Positions 17,633-27,330 of a DNA stretch of 64,000 nucleotides are shown in pieces. The notes under the pieces were generated by a model. The model saw only the letters and a program-made list of their open reading frames with translations, was not told the origin of the DNA and made no database searches. This stretch comes from Pleomorphomonas sp. NRK KF1 (GTDB lineage Bacteria; Pseudomonadota; Alphaproteobacteria; Rhizobiales; Pleomorphomonadaceae). The stretch lies in assembly GCF_023721755.1 (NCBI RefSeq), contig NZ_JAMDLH010000005.1, positions 310,001-374,000 on the forward strand. The letters run 5' to 3'. Each line of letters opens with the position of its first letter. The first letter of the stretch is position 1. The translations under genes and the position numbers were made by a program.

Positions 17633-19819
17633 TCAGGCGGAACGCGCCGCCGCTTGCGTTGCCAAGGCGTTACGGTTGATCGGCTTCTGCGCCAGCGCTT
17701 CAAGAATGCGGGGCGTGGCGATCAATGTGGCCCGCTCCTTGGTATCAAGGAAGGAAACGCCTTCCTCGATGGTCTCGGCTTCGCCGACCTTGGCCAGCGC
17801 CAGGGCCGACACCGGGTCGACCCGTCCAGGCGGACGCGGCGCCATGCGATCGATCAGCGCCAGATGCTGCATCAGAAGGTCGGAATCGGCGACGATGTCG
17901 ACCAGACTTGGTGTGGCGGCGACCGCCTCGATGTAGGCCGGGCGTGCCTCGTCCATGCGTCCCTGAATACCGGGGCGAAGACGCTCTTCCGGGATCCGAA
18001 GCAGACCCAACCACTTCACGAAGCGACCGACGGCGGTCGATCCGGTAAGGCCGGAGATCGGCACGGCGAACACCATGCCGAGAATGGCCGGCGACAACCA
18101 GGCGAACAGCACCCAGCTGTCGGCAATGGCCGCCCAGGCCAAGGCGAGGCCGGCCAGCACGTGCCAGCGATGGCGGACCATCAGGTCGCCGATCGGTAGG
18201 CCGCCATCGTCGCGTCGCTGCGGTTTCCAGCCGGCGTCGCGGTGAAGCACGATCTCGGTGACGGCCCCGGTCTGGATCAGCATCATGATCGGGGCGACCA
18301 GTGCCGACACGATCACCTCGAAGACGAAGGACAGCGTGAGACCCAAAAAGCCGCCTGCGGCCTTGCGGTCCCTGGAGTTGAAGAAGAAGGCAAGAAGCCC
18401 GAGAACTTTCGGCAGGAACAGAACGCCCATCGTCAGCGTGAACAGGGCAAGGGCTCGTTCGGCGTCGATGCGCGGCCAGGACGGGAACAGCTGGAACTCG
18501 TCCTTGAAATACTCAGGCCGAATGTAGTGGGCCTGCAAGGTCAGGGCGAGACCTGACAGGATCAGGAGCAACCAGAGCGGCGAGGCGAGATAGCTCATGA
18601 TGCCGGTAAGGATATGCGAGCGCGACACCCAGTGCAGACCGCGCCCTCCGATCACCTTCAGGTGCTGCAGGTTGCCCTGGCACCAACGGCGATCGCGGAT
18701 GGCGAGATCGACCAGCGACGGTGGGCTTTCCTCGTAGGATCCCGAAAGGTCGTCGGCGATGATGACGTTCCAGCCGGCGCGACGGATCAGAGCCGCCTCG
18801 ACGAAATCGTGGCTCATGATGTGGCCACCGAACGGCGGCTTGCCGGAAAGCTCTGGCAGGCCGGCCGATGTCAGGAAAGCCTCCGTGCGGATGATCGCAT
18901 TGTGACCCCAGAAATTGCCTTCCTTCTGCACCCACCAGGACAGGCCGGTGCCGACCACCGGTCCGTAAACCCGGCCGGCGAACTGCTGCAGCCGGGCCAT
19001 CACCGTCGTGCCGTTGACCAGCGCCGGAATTGTCTGGATGAGGCCAGCGTCGGGGTCGGCCTCCATCCGGCGCGCCAACTCGATAATGGTCCGCCCTTCC
19101 ATCAGGCTGTCGGCGTCGAGCACCAGCAGGTGATCGTAGGCACTGGCCCACCGCTTGCAAAAATCGGCGACGTTGCCGGCCTTCTTGGCAGTGTTGTTGC
19201 GCCTGCGGCGGTAGTAGACGCGGGTGAAACCGCCGATGCGATCGCGCGCGGCCAGGAGCGCCGCCTCTTCCTGCAGCACCACCTCGGGGTCTGTGGTGTC
19301 GGCCAGCACGAACCAGTCGAAGGCGTGGCTCTGACCGAGCGCCTCGACGTCGCGGGCCATGGCCTCGATGGCTGCGAAGATGCGCGAGGGATCCTCGTTG
19401 TAGGTCGGCATCAGCATCGCCGTCCGCTTGCGCAACGGCTCGTCCGACCAGGGCGCGGGCCGGGCAAAACGCCGGCCGACCAGCTTGAAGAAGCCGAACA
19501 CCGCAGCCACGGATGACAGGGCGATCCAGGCGAAGGTCACGGTGAAGAGAACCAGCACGACGCGCTCGATCGGCGTGAGATCGCCGAGAGCAAGCACCGC
19601 ATACATCTCGTTGAAGGCATAGCCGAGCAAAGCCGCCGTGCCGCCGATCACCGCAAAGCGCTTCAGGAACGACGACCGGCTCTGCGGATTGACAAGACGG
19701 CGCCGGCTTTTCCGGCTGAAGCGACGAAGATCCTGAGCGGGCATGTCCGCCGGCTGTTCGGGCGGCATGCCCGATGCGTATCGCCCGCTGACGGCGACAT
19801 CGCGAACTATGCTGTCCAT
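17633..19819 (-). CDS. opgH: Osmoregulated periplasmic glucan glucosyltransferase OpgH (MdoH)
   Basis: This 728-residue inner-membrane GT2-family enzyme polymerises UDP-glucose into the beta-1,2-glucan backbone of osmoregulated periplasmic glucans and moves it across the membrane. Two helices occur at about 53-75 and 85-110. The catalytic domain follows, with [24 protein letters not shown] (Asp235 and Asp237) and the Q-x-x-R-W-like [10 protein letters not shown] further block of helices occupies about 400-600. The OpgH-specific N-terminal leader is short. It overlaps the upstream opgG by 13 bases, the usual opgGH order. The C-terminus (about 640-728) is soluble. Confidence 0.95.
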   Translation of the reverse strand: MDSIVRDVAVSGRYASGMPPEQPADMPAQDLRRFSRKSRRRLVNPQSRSSFLKRFAVIGGTAALLGYAFNEMYAVLALGDLTPIERVVLVLFTVTFAWIALSSVAAVFGFFKLVGRRFARPAPWSDEPLRKRTAMLMPTYNEDPSRIFAAIEAMARDVEALGQSHAFDWFVLADTTDPEVVLQEEAALLAARDRIGGFTRVYYRRRRNNTAKKAGNVADFCKRWASAYDHLLVLDADSLMEGRTIIELARRMEADPDAGLIQTIPALVNGTTVMARLQQFAGRVYGPVVGTGLSWWVQKEGNFWGHNAIIRTEAFLTSAGLPELSGKPPFGGHIMSHDFVEAALIRRAGWNVIIADDLSGSYEESPPSLVDLAIRDRRWCQGNLQHLKVIGGRGLHWVSRSHILTGIMSYLASPLWLLLILSGLALTLQAHYIRPEYFKDEFQLFPSWPRIDAERALALFTLTMGVLFLPKVLGLLAFFFNSRDRKAAGGFLGLTLSFVFEVIVSALVAPIMMLIQTGAVTEIVLHRDAGWKPQRRDDGGLPIGDLMVRHRWHVLAGLALAWAAIADSWVLFAWLSPAILGMVFAVPISGLTGSTAVGRFVKWLGLLRIPEERLRPGIQGRMDEARPAYIEAVAATPSLVDIVADSDLLMQHLALIDRMAPRPPGRVDPVSALALAKVGEAETIEEGVSFLDTKERATLIATPRILEALAQKPINRNALATQAAARSA

Positions 19820-21366
19820 CGGAACGCCCAGGTTTCGGCCGTCTGCCCGGCATCGAAGGCAAGCGTCGCGGTCAGCTCGATCAACGTCTCGTTCTGCGGA
19901 TCCAGCTCGAAGCTGAGCCGCATGCCCCCGGTTTCGGGATTGGCGACGACGACGACATTCTTCACCGTTCCCTTGGAGGCCTGCACCGATGCCTTGGCAA
20001 CGCCGAGCTTGGCCGGATCGACGCCTTCGAAGAAGCTGTAGTCGATGACGAACAGCCGGACCGGCGTCGGACCGCCGATACCCGCCCTGCCCGACCGGGT
20101 CGCGGTGACGTAGGCCGCGTCGGCTTCCAGCGCGGGATCGCCACCCCAGAACAGGCGATAGGCGAAGAAGAATTCGGTGCCGGCCGGGATCTTGTCCTGC
20201 GGCGCCCAGTAGGCGACGATGTTGTCGTGAATCTCCGAGTTGGTCGGGATCTCGACAAGTGTCACCGCGCCCGCGCCCCAGTCACCCACCGGCTCGATCC
20301 AAAGCGACGGCCGCTTCTGATAGGCGGCCTCGAGATCCTGATAGGATCCAAAGCTGCGATTGCGCTGAATGAGGCCGAAGCCGCGCGGGCTGCGATCCTG
20401 AAAGGCGGAAATCTGCAGCTCCTTCGGGTTGGCGAGCGGACGCCACCAGCGGTCGCCGCGGCCGGTCACCATCAGCAATCCGTCGGAATCGTGCACTTCC
20501 GGCCGGAAGTCATCGATGTCGGTGCGGCCATTGGCCGAAAAGAAGAACATCGACGTTCCCGGAGCCAGACCGACCTTGTCGAGATCGGCGCGCGGAAACA
20601 GCTGTGCCTCGACGTCGATGGTGGTCGGCAGACCGGGCCGGATGGTGAACCGGTAGGCGCCCGAAACCGAAGGACTGTCGAGCAATGCATTGACGACACA
20701 GGTATCCGAGCCAGCCGTCGGCGTTTCCACCCAGAAGGCGCGGAACAAGGGAAACTCTTCCCCTTCGGGATCGGCGGTCTTGAGGGCAAGGCCGCGCGCC
20801 GACAGGCCGTAGACCTCGTCCTTGCCCAGCGACCGGAAATAGCTCGCCCCCTGGAAAACCAGAACCTCGTCGAACACGTCGGGCTTGTTGAGCGGCGAGT
20901 GCAGGCGGAAGCCCGAGAAACCGATGTCCTCGGCCGGAATCGGCTGGGGCACCAACGGTCCGTAGTTGAACAGGTTCGGGTCGTAGGGAACGTGAGTCGC
21001 CTGGCCGTTCTCGACGAGCGCTATCTCGACCGGCTCCTTGAAGTAGGAGCCGCGATGGAACAGCTGCATCTGGTAGGGCAAGCCCTTGTCGGCCCAGATG
21101 GCCGTTTCCGGACGGAAGCGGATGTCGCGATACTGATCGTAGGTGAGGTTCTCGAGGATTGGAGGCAGGCTGGTATCGGGCGCCTCGTAAGGCTTCTTGG
21201 AAAGCGCGCGGGCGATCTCGGCCACGGTCGATCGGGTGAACGGTCCGGTCACGGCGAACTGATGCTGCAGGGTTGCCGCCCGCGCCGCAGCCGGAACCCC
21301 GGTCGCAACCACGACGGCACCCACCGCCGTCAGCGTCCGGGCAAGAAAATCACGGCGATCAATCAT
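19807..21366 (-). CDS. opgG: Periplasmic glucan biosynthesis protein OpgG/OpgD (MdoG family), Tat-exported
   Basis: This 519-residue periplasmic protein of the MdoG/MdoD family works with OpgH in glucan backbone formation and branching. From the ATG at 21366 it starts [12 protein letters not shown], a twin-arginine motif, followed by a hydrophobic stretch and an AARA cleavage site. That implies folded export through Tat, as described for E. coli OpgD and unlike E. coli OpgG, which uses Sec. The start at 21366 has GACGGGAA upstream; the earlier Met at 21408 would put 14 residues before the Tat motif. The body ([21 protein letters not shown], then [22 protein letters not shown]) is typical of the family. 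It is co-transcribed with opgH. Confidence 0.93.
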   Translation of the reverse strand: MIDRRDFLARTLTAVGAVVVATGVPAAARAATLQHQFAVTGPFTRSTVAEIARALSKKPYEAPDTSLPPILENLTYDQYRDIRFRPETAIWADKGLPYQMQLFHRGSYFKEPVEIALVENGQATHVPYDPNLFNYGPLVPQPIPAEDIGFSGFRLHSPLNKPDVFDEVLVFQGASYFRSLGKDEVYGLSARGLALKTADPEGEEFPLFRAFWVETPTAGSDTCVVNALLDSPSVSGAYRFTIRPGLPTTIDVEAQLFPRADLDKVGLAPGTSMFFFSANGRTDIDDFRPEVHDSDGLLMVTGRGDRWWRPLANPKELQISAFQDRSPRGFGLIQRNRSFGSYQDLEAAYQKRPSLWIEPVGDWGAGAVTLVEIPTNSEIHDNIVAYWAPQDKIPAGTEFFFAYRLFWGGDPALEADAAYVTATRSGRAGIGGPTPVRLFVIDYSFFEGVDPAKLGVAKASVQASKGTVKNVVVVANPETGGMRLSFELDPQNETLIELTATLAFDAGQTAETWAFRWTA

Positions 21367-21585
21367 GGGATTCCCGTCAGAAAGGTCCACAGCGGCTCCA
21401 CTCATCATTCACTACGGGCGCGGGAACAGGGGACGAAACACATAGTTCCGTCACGCCGCCAAACGTGCGGCGCCAACTCGTCCGATGTCCCGAAAATGCC
21501 CTCTTACCCGTTGGTTTCCAACATGTCATGTGGATACCAGACCGGCACGTTGGTGCATAGAACCATACGCTGCCGGCCATCGAAA

Positions 21586-22377
21586 TTATACAGCCTCGCC
21601 CGCATGCCCGCCATGACGGGACGCGGTTTCAACCAGCTCGACTTCAGCCTCAGCGCAGAGGCGTCGCACGCCCTCACGCGGACAACGATCGGTCACGAAC
21701 ACGTCCACCTGATCGACCGAACCGATCCTGACCGGCGCCGTGCGCTCGAACTTGGTCTCGTCTGCCACCAGGATCACTCGGCGGGCATTGGCGATGATCG
21801 CCTGAGCCACCTTCACCTCGCGGAAGTCGTAATCGAACAGCGCGCCATCCTCGTCGATGGCCGACGTGCCGATAATGGCGAAATCCACCTTGAACTGGCG
21901 GATGAAGTCGACGGCCGCCTCGCCGACGATGCCGCCGTCGGAGTGGCGCACCTGACCGCCGGCGATCACTACCTCGATGCCCGAATAGGCGCGCATCAGG
22001 TTGGCGACATTGATGTTGTTGGTAATCACCATCAGCCCGGAATGCTGCAGGAGCGCCTGCGCCACCGCCTCCGTGGTGGTGCCGATGTTGATGAACAGCG
22101 ACGCATCGTTGGGGATGAGCGCGGCAGCCGCCTCGCCGATTGCCCGCTTTTCGGCGGCGGCGATCTGGCGCCGCGCCTCATAGCCGACATTCTTCACCGT
22201 CGACGCCAGCACGGCTCCGCCATGCACGCGAGCCAGCAGGCGGCGGTCGCAGAGCTCGTTGAGATCCTTGCGGATGGTCTGCGGCGACACCTCGAAGCGT
22301 GTCGCGAGGTCATCGACCAGCACGCGGCCGACCTCGCGGGCGATATCAAGGATGGCGTGTTGGCGATCGATCAGCAT
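21586..22377 (-). CDS. DeoR/GlpR family transcriptional regulator
   Basis: This 263-residue repressor has an N-terminal winged HTH (about 6-57: RQHAILDIAREVGRVLVDDL, then VSPQTIRKDLNEL) and a C-terminal sugar-phosphate sensor domain with the family blocks INIGTTT, VITNNINVA, GGQVRHSDGGIVGEAA and ADETKF. The overall pattern is GlpR-like (glycerol-3-phosphate regulon repressor), but no glp genes are adjacent. Its neighbours are opgG (downstream, 177 bases after its stop) and the deformylase-like gene upstream, so the regulated genes are probably elsewhere. Confidence 0.9.
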   Translation of the reverse strand: MLIDRQHAILDIAREVGRVLVDDLATRFEVSPQTIRKDLNELCDRRLLARVHGGAVLASTVKNVGYEARRQIAAAEKRAIGEAAAALIPNDASLFINIGTTTEAVAQALLQHSGLMVITNNINVANLMRAYSGIEVVIAGGQVRHSDGGIVGEAAVDFIRQFKVDFAIIGTSAIDEDGALFDYDFREVKVAQAIIANARRVILVADETKFERTAPVRIGSVDQVDVFVTDRCPREGVRRLCAEAEVELVETASRHGGHAGEAV

Positions 22378-22432
22378 GGGGTTCTCAGGACGGGCGTTTC
22401 ACAGGCGCAGTCTAGCGACGAATGGGGAAATC

Positions 22433-22948
22433 TCACGGCGACATGATGGCAGAGCGGGCGCCGAGCTTCTGATAACGCTTGAGCAGCCTCTCCCTTTTAA
22501 GGCGCGACAACCGGTCAATCCAGAAGATGCCGTCGAGCTGTTCGATCTCGTGTTGCAGCACGGCGGCGTGGAAACCTTCCGCCTCCTCGACGCAACGGCA
22601 CCCCTCAAGATCGGAGTAGACGACACGTACCGCGCGCGGTCGCTCGACCTCGGCGCTGACACCGGGCATGGCAACCGATCCTTCCTCGTTGACCATGGTC
22701 TCGGTCGAGGACCACTCGACCAGAGGATTGACGTAGACGCGGATCGCAGCCTGCCCTGTCGGCCGCACCGCGATCAGGCGCCGGAGAACGCCGAAGTGGG
22801 GCGCGGCAAGACCGATGGCGGGAGCGCTCTCGACCGCGGCGACGAGATCGTCCGCGAGCGCGGCGAGCCCATCATCGAAGACTGCCACCGGATCGGCAAC
22901 CGATCGAAGCCGTGGATCGGGGTAGGTCAAAAGTGTCGACGGCTTCAT
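22433..22948 (-). CDS. Peptide deformylase-like protein with missing metal ligands
   Basis: This 171-residue protein has the polypeptide deformylase fold pattern, but each of the three signature motifs is altered. Motif 1 is AIGLAAPHFGV (Gln replaced by His51). Motif 2 is EGSVA (89-93) instead of EGCLS, so the zinc/iron-binding Cys is Ser91. Motif 3 is HEIEQ (133-137) instead of HExDH, so the second His ligand is Gln137; His133 and Glu134 remain. Loss of two of three metal ligands argues against normal deformylase activity. Rhizobia are known to carry deformylase-like paralogues beside the real enzyme. It lies upstream of the DeoR-type gene on the same strand. Confidence 0.85.
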   Translation of the reverse strand: MKPSTLLTYPDPRLRSVADPVAVFDDGLAALADDLVAAVESAPAIGLAAPHFGVLRRLIAVRPTGQAAIRVYVNPLVEWSSTETMVNEEGSVAMPGVSAEVERPRAVRVVYSDLEGCRCVEEAEGFHAAVLQHEIEQLDGIFWIDRLSRLKRERLLKRYQKLGARSAIMSP

Positions 22949-23261
22949 GGCCGGAAATCTCGGGATAGAGTCAACAAAGCCTTACCACCACTGGCGAGGG
23001 AGAATTCATACGTAGTAATATTTAATCCGAGTGAATTATTCAGAATTCCTAACGCCTGTTCACCGCAAAAAGCGCGCAGACCCGCCATTTCCATCAAGTT
23101 ATTGTAAATTCGATTCATGCATGGTGAACAAAGCGTAAATAAGGACGCGAGGCGGGTTAACGAAAACCTGCCGAAAAGGAAAAAATTGCCGTTCATCTCG
23201 GAACGAGGCCTTCAATCGGCCCTGATAGAAAGCAGGCAATCGCGTTCCGGAGTCCTGCAAT
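22949..23261. other. AT-rich intergenic region between divergent genes
   Basis: These 313 bases separate the deformylase-like gene (leftward) from the small exported protein (rightward). Base composition is markedly more AT-rich than the flanks, with runs such as GTAATATTTAATCC near 23014 and TTATTGTAAATTCG near 23099. It probably holds both promoters and a long leader for the rightward gene, but I cannot point to a convincing -35/-10 pair. An 8-base inverted repeat (TGTTCACC at 23057, GGTGAACA at 23123) is present and may be chance. Confidence 0.5.
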
Positions 23262-23585
23262 ATGAAACGCCTTCTCGTCGCCGCGGCTTTCGCCTCCCTC
23301 CTCGTGGCCGCCTCCTCCACCGGCGCTTCCGCCTTCAGCATGAACGTTCCCAAGTCGGTCGTCATGGCCGCCGTGTCGGCGCCGACCGTCAGTTCGACCG
23401 AACGGACCTTCGTGTTCCCGCCGCTCACCTTCCTGTCGGCCGCCGGCGACTACGCCGCCCGGGTTCGCTCGGAAGTGATCGACGTTTTCGCACCCGGCAT
23501 CATCAGCGGCATCGGCGCCGCCTACTCCCGCGCACTCGGAGTCTCGGCTCCGACCTCGGCCGTGCCGAACCTTGTCGCCATCTGA
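23262..23585 (+). CDS. Small exported protein of unknown function (107 aa)
   Basis: I do not recognise this family. The first 24 residues are a clear Sec signal peptide (MKRLLVAAAFASLLVAAS, cleavage after GASA). The mature 83 residues contain no Cys and have alternating hydrophobic and small residues. Third codon positions are strongly G/C, supporting real coding. It is a single-gene unit: a long AT-rich leader lies upstream and a strong terminator 69 bases downstream (23654-23686), a layout typical of well-expressed small envelope proteins. Confidence 0.65.
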   Translation: MKRLLVAAAFASLLVAASSTGASAFSMNVPKSVVMAAVSAPTVSSTERTFVFPPLTFLSAAGDYAARVRSEVIDVFAPGIISGIGAAYSRALGVSAPTSAVPNLVAI

Positions 23586-23653
23586 GGCTCTGGTCTGGCC
23601 GTCGGAACGCGGACGACCAGACACGATGCCCACAAAACGCTCCGGTCGTAAAG

Positions 23654-23686
23654 TGGCCTCGACGGCGCCCCCGTCGGGGCCATTTT
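23654..23686 (+). terminator. Rho-independent terminator after the small exported protein
   Basis: The stem TGGCC-T-CGACGG pairs with CCGTCG-G-GGCCA around a five-base loop and is followed directly by TTTT. It is oriented to end the transcript of the 107-residue exported protein. Confidence 0.75.
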
Positions 23687-23822
23687 CGTAGGCTTCATGG
23701 CCCAAAACCGAGAATGCAACGAACGCAGGTTTCAGCGTGGAGGCTTTCGATCGAACGGTTCCATCCGGCCGGGAAATGCTCTAGGGTCCGCCTCAGTCCA
23801 TCGTCCGCATTCGAGGCGAACC

Positions 23823-24107
23823 ATGCATTACATCGTCAGCTGCATCGACAAGGTCGGACACCTGCCCGTCCGGCAGGCCAACCGCGCCGCCCATCTCGAG
23901 TATGTCAAGGCCAACGCCGACACGATCCTGGTAGGCGGTCCCTATCTCGATGACGCCGGCAACATGATCGGCTCGCTGCTGATCACCGAGGCCGTCGATC
24001 TCAAGACCTTGCAGACGGTGCTTGCCGAGGATCCCTATGCTCGCGCCGAGCTGTTCGAGAGCGTCGATATCAAGCCGTGGAAATGGGTGATCGGCGCGCC
24101 GGGCTGA
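23823..24107 (+). CDS. YciI family protein
   Basis: This 94-residue ferredoxin-like-fold protein has the start MHYIVSCIDKVGHLPVRQ, then RAAHLEYV and VGGPYLDDAGNMIGSL, which are the YciI/YCII pattern with its His and Asp pocket. Some relatives are small dehydrochlorinases or hydrolases, but most have no known activity. The ATG at 23823 lies just after CGAACC and is chosen because the upstream extension is uncharacteristic. It is followed 30 bases later by the EVE-domain gene and then the methyltransferase, forming a probable three-gene unit. Confidence 0.87.
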   Translation: MHYIVSCIDKVGHLPVRQANRAAHLEYVKANADTILVGGPYLDDAGNMIGSLLITEAVDLKTLQTVLAEDPYARAELFESVDIKPWKWVIGAPG

Positions 24108-24137
24108 CGCCTGGGGACGCCGCGCAGGAGAGCGCCC

Positions 24138-24551
24138 ATGGCCCACTGGCTGTTCAAGTCCGAGCCTTTCAAATTTTCATTCGCCGACCTCAAGGCGAGA
24201 GGCTCTGCCGGTACCGAATGGGACGGCGTGCGCAATTACCTTGCCCGCAACAACATGCGGGCGATGCAAGTGGGCGACCAAGGCTTCTTCTATCACTCCA
24301 ATGAAGGCCTCGCTGTCGTCGGCATCTGCGAGGTGATCGCGCTATCCCATCCCGACAGCACGACCGACGATCCGCGTTGGGACTGCGTCGACGTGCGCGC
24401 CGTTGGCGATCTCAAGCGTCCCGTCACGCTTGCCGAGATCAAGGCGGAGCCGTCGCTTTCCAAGATGAGCCTCGTCACGTCGATGCGCCTTTCGGTACAG
24501 CCAGTCACGGACGAGGAATGGGCCACCGTTCTCGCCATGGCCGAAAGGTGA
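24138..24551 (+). CDS. EVE domain-containing protein
   Basis: This 137-residue PUA-like EVE protein belongs to the family that includes human THYN1 and bacterial proteins that bind modified nucleobases. The conserved opening HWLFKSEPFKFSFADL, then WDGVRNYLARNNMRAMQVGD and FFYHSNEG, forms the base-binding pocket region. It is a stand-alone domain without a fused nuclease, the housekeeping type. Its stop overlaps the GTG start of the methyltransferase (GTGA). Confidence 0.9.
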   Translation: MAHWLFKSEPFKFSFADLKARGSAGTEWDGVRNYLARNNMRAMQVGDQGFFYHSNEGLAVVGICEVIALSHPDSTTDDPRWDCVDVRAVGDLKRPVTLAEIKAEPSLSKMSLVTSMRLSVQPVTDEEWATVLAMAER

Positions 24552-25201
24552 GCGAGCCTTCCCGCGAGCACCTGTTCGTTCTGCGGGAAACACGGCCGCA
24601 ATCACCGCCGCTGATTCCGGAAATGCGGTTGCGGCTCGCCGATGAGGCGATGAGCCTCTGGCAGGCGACCGAGGCAGATCTCGGTCGCATGGGATTGCCC
24701 CCGCCCTTCTGGGCCTTCGCCTGGGCCGGTGGTCAGGCGCTGGCCCGTCATCTGCTCGATCATCGCGAGATCGTACGCGACAAGCGCATATTGGATTTCG
24801 CCTCCGGCTCCGGCATCGTCGCCATCGCCGCCGGCCTGGCCGGCGCCCGCAAGGTCGTGGCCGCCGACATCGACCCCTATGCCCGCGCCGCCATCCTGGT
24901 CAACGCCGCCGACAACGGCGTCGAGGTGGAAGCGTCCGAGATCGACTACCTCGACCGGGGCGCCGGCGACTTCGATGTGGTGCTGGCCGGTGACGTTTTC
25001 TACGAGCGGCCGATGGCCGCCCGCGTCGAGCCATTCCTGCGCGCGTCGCAAATGGCGGGACTGGCGGTTCTGTTCGGCGATCCAGGGCGAGCCTATCTAC
25101 CTACGACGGGCGTCGCCCCCCTGGCCACCTACGACGTGCCGGTTTCGCGCGCCATCGAGGACCGCGACATCAGGACCACGCGCGTCTGGCGCTTTACCTG
25201 A
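24548..25201 (+). CDS. Class I SAM-dependent methyltransferase, ETF-beta lysine methyltransferase-like
   Basis: This 217-residue methyltransferase has motif I LDFASGSG (82-89) and acidic motif AADIDPYA (105-112). The preceding [17 protein letters not shown] (51-67) and the later LAGDVFYER (146-154) resemble bacterial METTL20 homologues, which methylate lysines on the electron-transfer flavoprotein beta subunit. L11 methyltransferase-like is the broader annotation. It starts at GTG 24548 inside the EVE stop; an earlier in-frame ATG lies within the EVE gene. The substrate is an inference from motif similarity. Confidence 0.82.
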   Translation: MSEPSREHLFVLRETRPQSPPLIPEMRLRLADEAMSLWQATEADLGRMGLPPPFWAFAWAGGQALARHLLDHREIVRDKRILDFASGSGIVAIAAGLAGARKVVAADIDPYARAAILVNAADNGVEVEASEIDYLDRGAGDFDVVLAGDVFYERPMAARVEPFLRASQMAGLAVLFGDPGRAYLPTTGVAPLATYDVPVSRAIEDRDIRTTRVWRFT

Positions 25202-25228
25202 TCCGGATTCACCAACTTGGCGTTGCCG

Positions 25229-25246
25229 ATTAGCCGGGCGGCTAAT
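25229..25246. other. Perfect inverted repeat upstream of acs
   Basis: ATTAGCC and GGCTAAT form perfect 7-base arms around GGGC, 79 bases before the acs start and 27 bases after the methyltransferase stop. It may be an operator or a weak terminator; no T-run follows. Confidence 0.35.
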
Positions 25247-25325
25247 GGATTTACGTGTTTTGACGGACCATACTGGAATCGATTGGCGCGTGGCCGAGGA
25301 GGGCCCGACGCGAGGAGGATTTCAG

Positions 25326-27269
25326 ATGACCGGTGAGGTGTTTGAGGTGCCGGCGGCTCTTGCTGCTTCGGCCTTCATCGACAACGACAAGTACCAGGAG
25401 CTCTACAAGCGCTCCATCGAAGATCCCGATGGCTTCTGGGCGACCATGGCCGGCAGGCTCGACTGGATCAAGCCGTTCACGCGGGTGAAGAACACCTCCT
25501 ACGATCCACACCATGTATCGATCCGCTGGTATGAGGACGGCATCCTCAACGCCGCCTACAACTGCGTCGATCGCCATGCCGATCGCACGCCGGACAAGGT
25601 GGCGATTCTCTGGGAAGGCGACGACCCCGCCGAGCAGCGCGCCATCACCTATCGCGAGCTGCAGGAAGAGGTCTGCCGCTTTGCCAACGTGCTGAAGGGG
25701 GCGGGCGTCCGGCGCGGCGACCGCGTCACCATTTATCTGCCGATGATTCCCGAGGCCGCCTTCGCCATGCTGGCCGTCGTCCGCATCGGCGCGGTTCACT
25801 CGACGGTATTCGCGGGCTTCTCCCCGGACAGCATCGCCGGCCGCATTCGCGACGCCGGCAGTTCGGTGATCATCACCGCCGACGAGGGTATACGCGGCGG
25901 CCGTCGGGTTCCTCTCAAGGCCAACGTCGACGCCGCGCTCGAAAAGTGCCCCGGCGTGTCCAAGGTGCTGGTGGTGCGCCGCACCGGCAAGCCGGTCAAC
26001 ATGCTGGAGGGGCGAGACGTCTACTACGACGATGCGGCGGAAGGCGTCGCCACGGATTGCCCGGTATCGCCGATGGGTGCCGAGGATCCTTTATTCATCC
26101 TCTACACATCAGGCTCAACCGGCAGCCCCAAGGGTGTGCTGCACACGACGGGCGGCTATCTCGTCTACGCCTCGCTCACGCATCAGTGGGTGTTCGACTG
26201 CCATGAAGACGATATCTACTGGTGCACCGCTGATGTCGGCTGGGTCACAGGCCACTCCTACGTAATCTACGGTCCGCTGGCCAACGGCGTCACGACGCTG
26301 ATGTTCGAAGGCGTGCCGAGCTATCCCAACCCGTCGCGCTTCTGGGAAGTGATCGATCGCCACAAGGTGACGATCTTCTATACGGCGCCGACGGCCATCC
26401 GCTCGCTGATGGCCCATGGCGAGGAGGCGGTAAAAAGCACGTCGCGCGCGTCGCTGCGCATCCTCGGCACGGTCGGCGAGCCGATCAACCCGGAAGCCTG
26501 GCTTTGGTACCATCGTGTGGTCGGCGACGGTCGCTGCCCCATCGTCGACACATGGTGGCAGACGGAAACCGGTGGCATCCTGATCACGCCGTTGCCCGGC
26601 GCCACCCGCCTCAAGCCGGGATCGGCGACGCGGCCGTTCTTCGGCGTAGAGCCGGCCATCGTTGACGCGCTCGGCAACGTGCTGGAAGGTCCCACCGAGG
26701 GCAATCTCGTGCTCCTGACCAGCTGGCCCGGGCAGATGCGCACCGTCTACGGCGATCACGACCGCTTCGTGCAGACCTATTTCTCCGCCTACAAGGGCAT
26801 GTACTTCACCGGCGACGGCGCTCGGCGCGACGAGGATGGCTACTACTGGATCACCGGGCGCGTCGACGACGTCATCAACGTCGCCGGTCATCGCATGGGC
26901 ACGGCGGAAGTGGAGAGCGCGCTGGTCGCCCATCCGAAGGTGGCCGAGGCCGCCGTCGTCGGCTACCCGCACGACATCAAGGGACAGGGCATCTACGCCT
27001 ATGTCACACTGATGGAAGGCGAAATGCCCACCGACACGCTCGCCTCCGAGCTGACCCAGTGGGTGAGAAAGGAAATCGGTCCCATCGCCTCGCCCGACAA
27101 GATCCAGTTCGCCGTTGGGCTGCCGAAAACGCGCTCGGGCAAGATCATGCGCCGTATCCTGCGCAAGATCGCCGAGGACGATTTCGGCTCGCTCGGCGAC
27201 ACCTCGACACTGGCCGATCCATCCGTGGTGACCGACCTCATCGATCACCGTCAGAATCGCCACGCCTGA
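25326..27269 (+). CDS. acs: Acetyl-CoA synthetase
   Basis: This 647-residue AMP-forming acetate-CoA ligase activates acetate through acetyl-AMP. It has the full adenylate-forming set: [56 protein letters not shown] and the C-terminal [15 protein letters not shown]. The last block contains Lys606, the residue acetylated by Pat-type enzymes to switch Acs off in other bacteria. Length is normal. The start at 25326 has an AGGAGGA site; an upstream in-frame codon reads into the methyltransferase. Transcription is probably separate, given the 124-base gap with an inverted repeat. Confidence 0.96.
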   Translation: MTGEVFEVPAALAASAFIDNDKYQELYKRSIEDPDGFWATMAGRLDWIKPFTRVKNTSYDPHHVSIRWYEDGILNAAYNCVDRHADRTPDKVAILWEGDDPAEQRAITYRELQEEVCRFANVLKGAGVRRGDRVTIYLPMIPEAAFAMLAVVRIGAVHSTVFAGFSPDSIAGRIRDAGSSVIITADEGIRGGRRVPLKANVDAALEKCPGVSKVLVVRRTGKPVNMLEGRDVYYDDAAEGVATDCPVSPMGAEDPLFILYTSGSTGSPKGVLHTTGGYLVYASLTHQWVFDCHEDDIYWCTADVGWVTGHSYVIYGPLANGVTTLMFEGVPSYPNPSRFWEVIDRHKVTIFYTAPTAIRSLMAHGEEAVKSTSRASLRILGTVGEPINPEAWLWYHRVVGDGRCPIVDTWWQTETGGILITPLPGATRLKPGSATRPFFGVEPAIVDALGNVLEGPTEGNLVLLTSWPGQMRTVYGDHDRFVQTYFSAYKGMYFTGDGARRDEDGYYWITGRVDDVINVAGHRMGTAEVESALVAHPKVAEAAVVGYPHDIKGQGIYAYVTLMEGEMPTDTLASELTQWVRKEIGPIASPDKIQFAVGLPKTRSGKIMRRILRKIAEDDFGSLGDTSTLADPSVVTDLIDHRQNRHA

Positions 27270-27278
27270 CAAGACAAA

Positions 27279-27298
27279 GGGGCGGCCTGTGCCGCCCC
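27279..27298. terminator. Hairpin terminator between acs and mbfA
   Basis: A perfect 8-bp stem GGGGCGGC / GCCGCCCC with loop CTGT lies between the convergent acs and mbfA genes. On the minus strand the stem is followed by TTTGTCTTG, so it best serves the mbfA operon. Confidence 0.65.
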
Positions 27299-27330
27299 GA
27301 TCGCTTCGAAAAGCCTTTTCGCCGAATAGG

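Noticed and set aside
20227-22446. Plus-strand open frame of 739 codons opposite opgG and the DeoR regulator
   Set aside because: It spans two real genes and their gap on the other strand; the composition is that of a frame shadow.
23057-23130. TGTTCACC / GGTGAACA inverted repeat in the AT-rich intergenic region
   Set aside because: Eight-base arms 58 bases apart are not unusual by chance, and no known regulator site matches.
22945-23196. Minus-strand frame of 83 codons ending in ATGA overlap with the deformylase-like start
   Set aside because: The overlap looks operon-like, but the sequence is AT-rich intergenic DNA, lacks the codon bias of the chromosome and has no recognisable feature.
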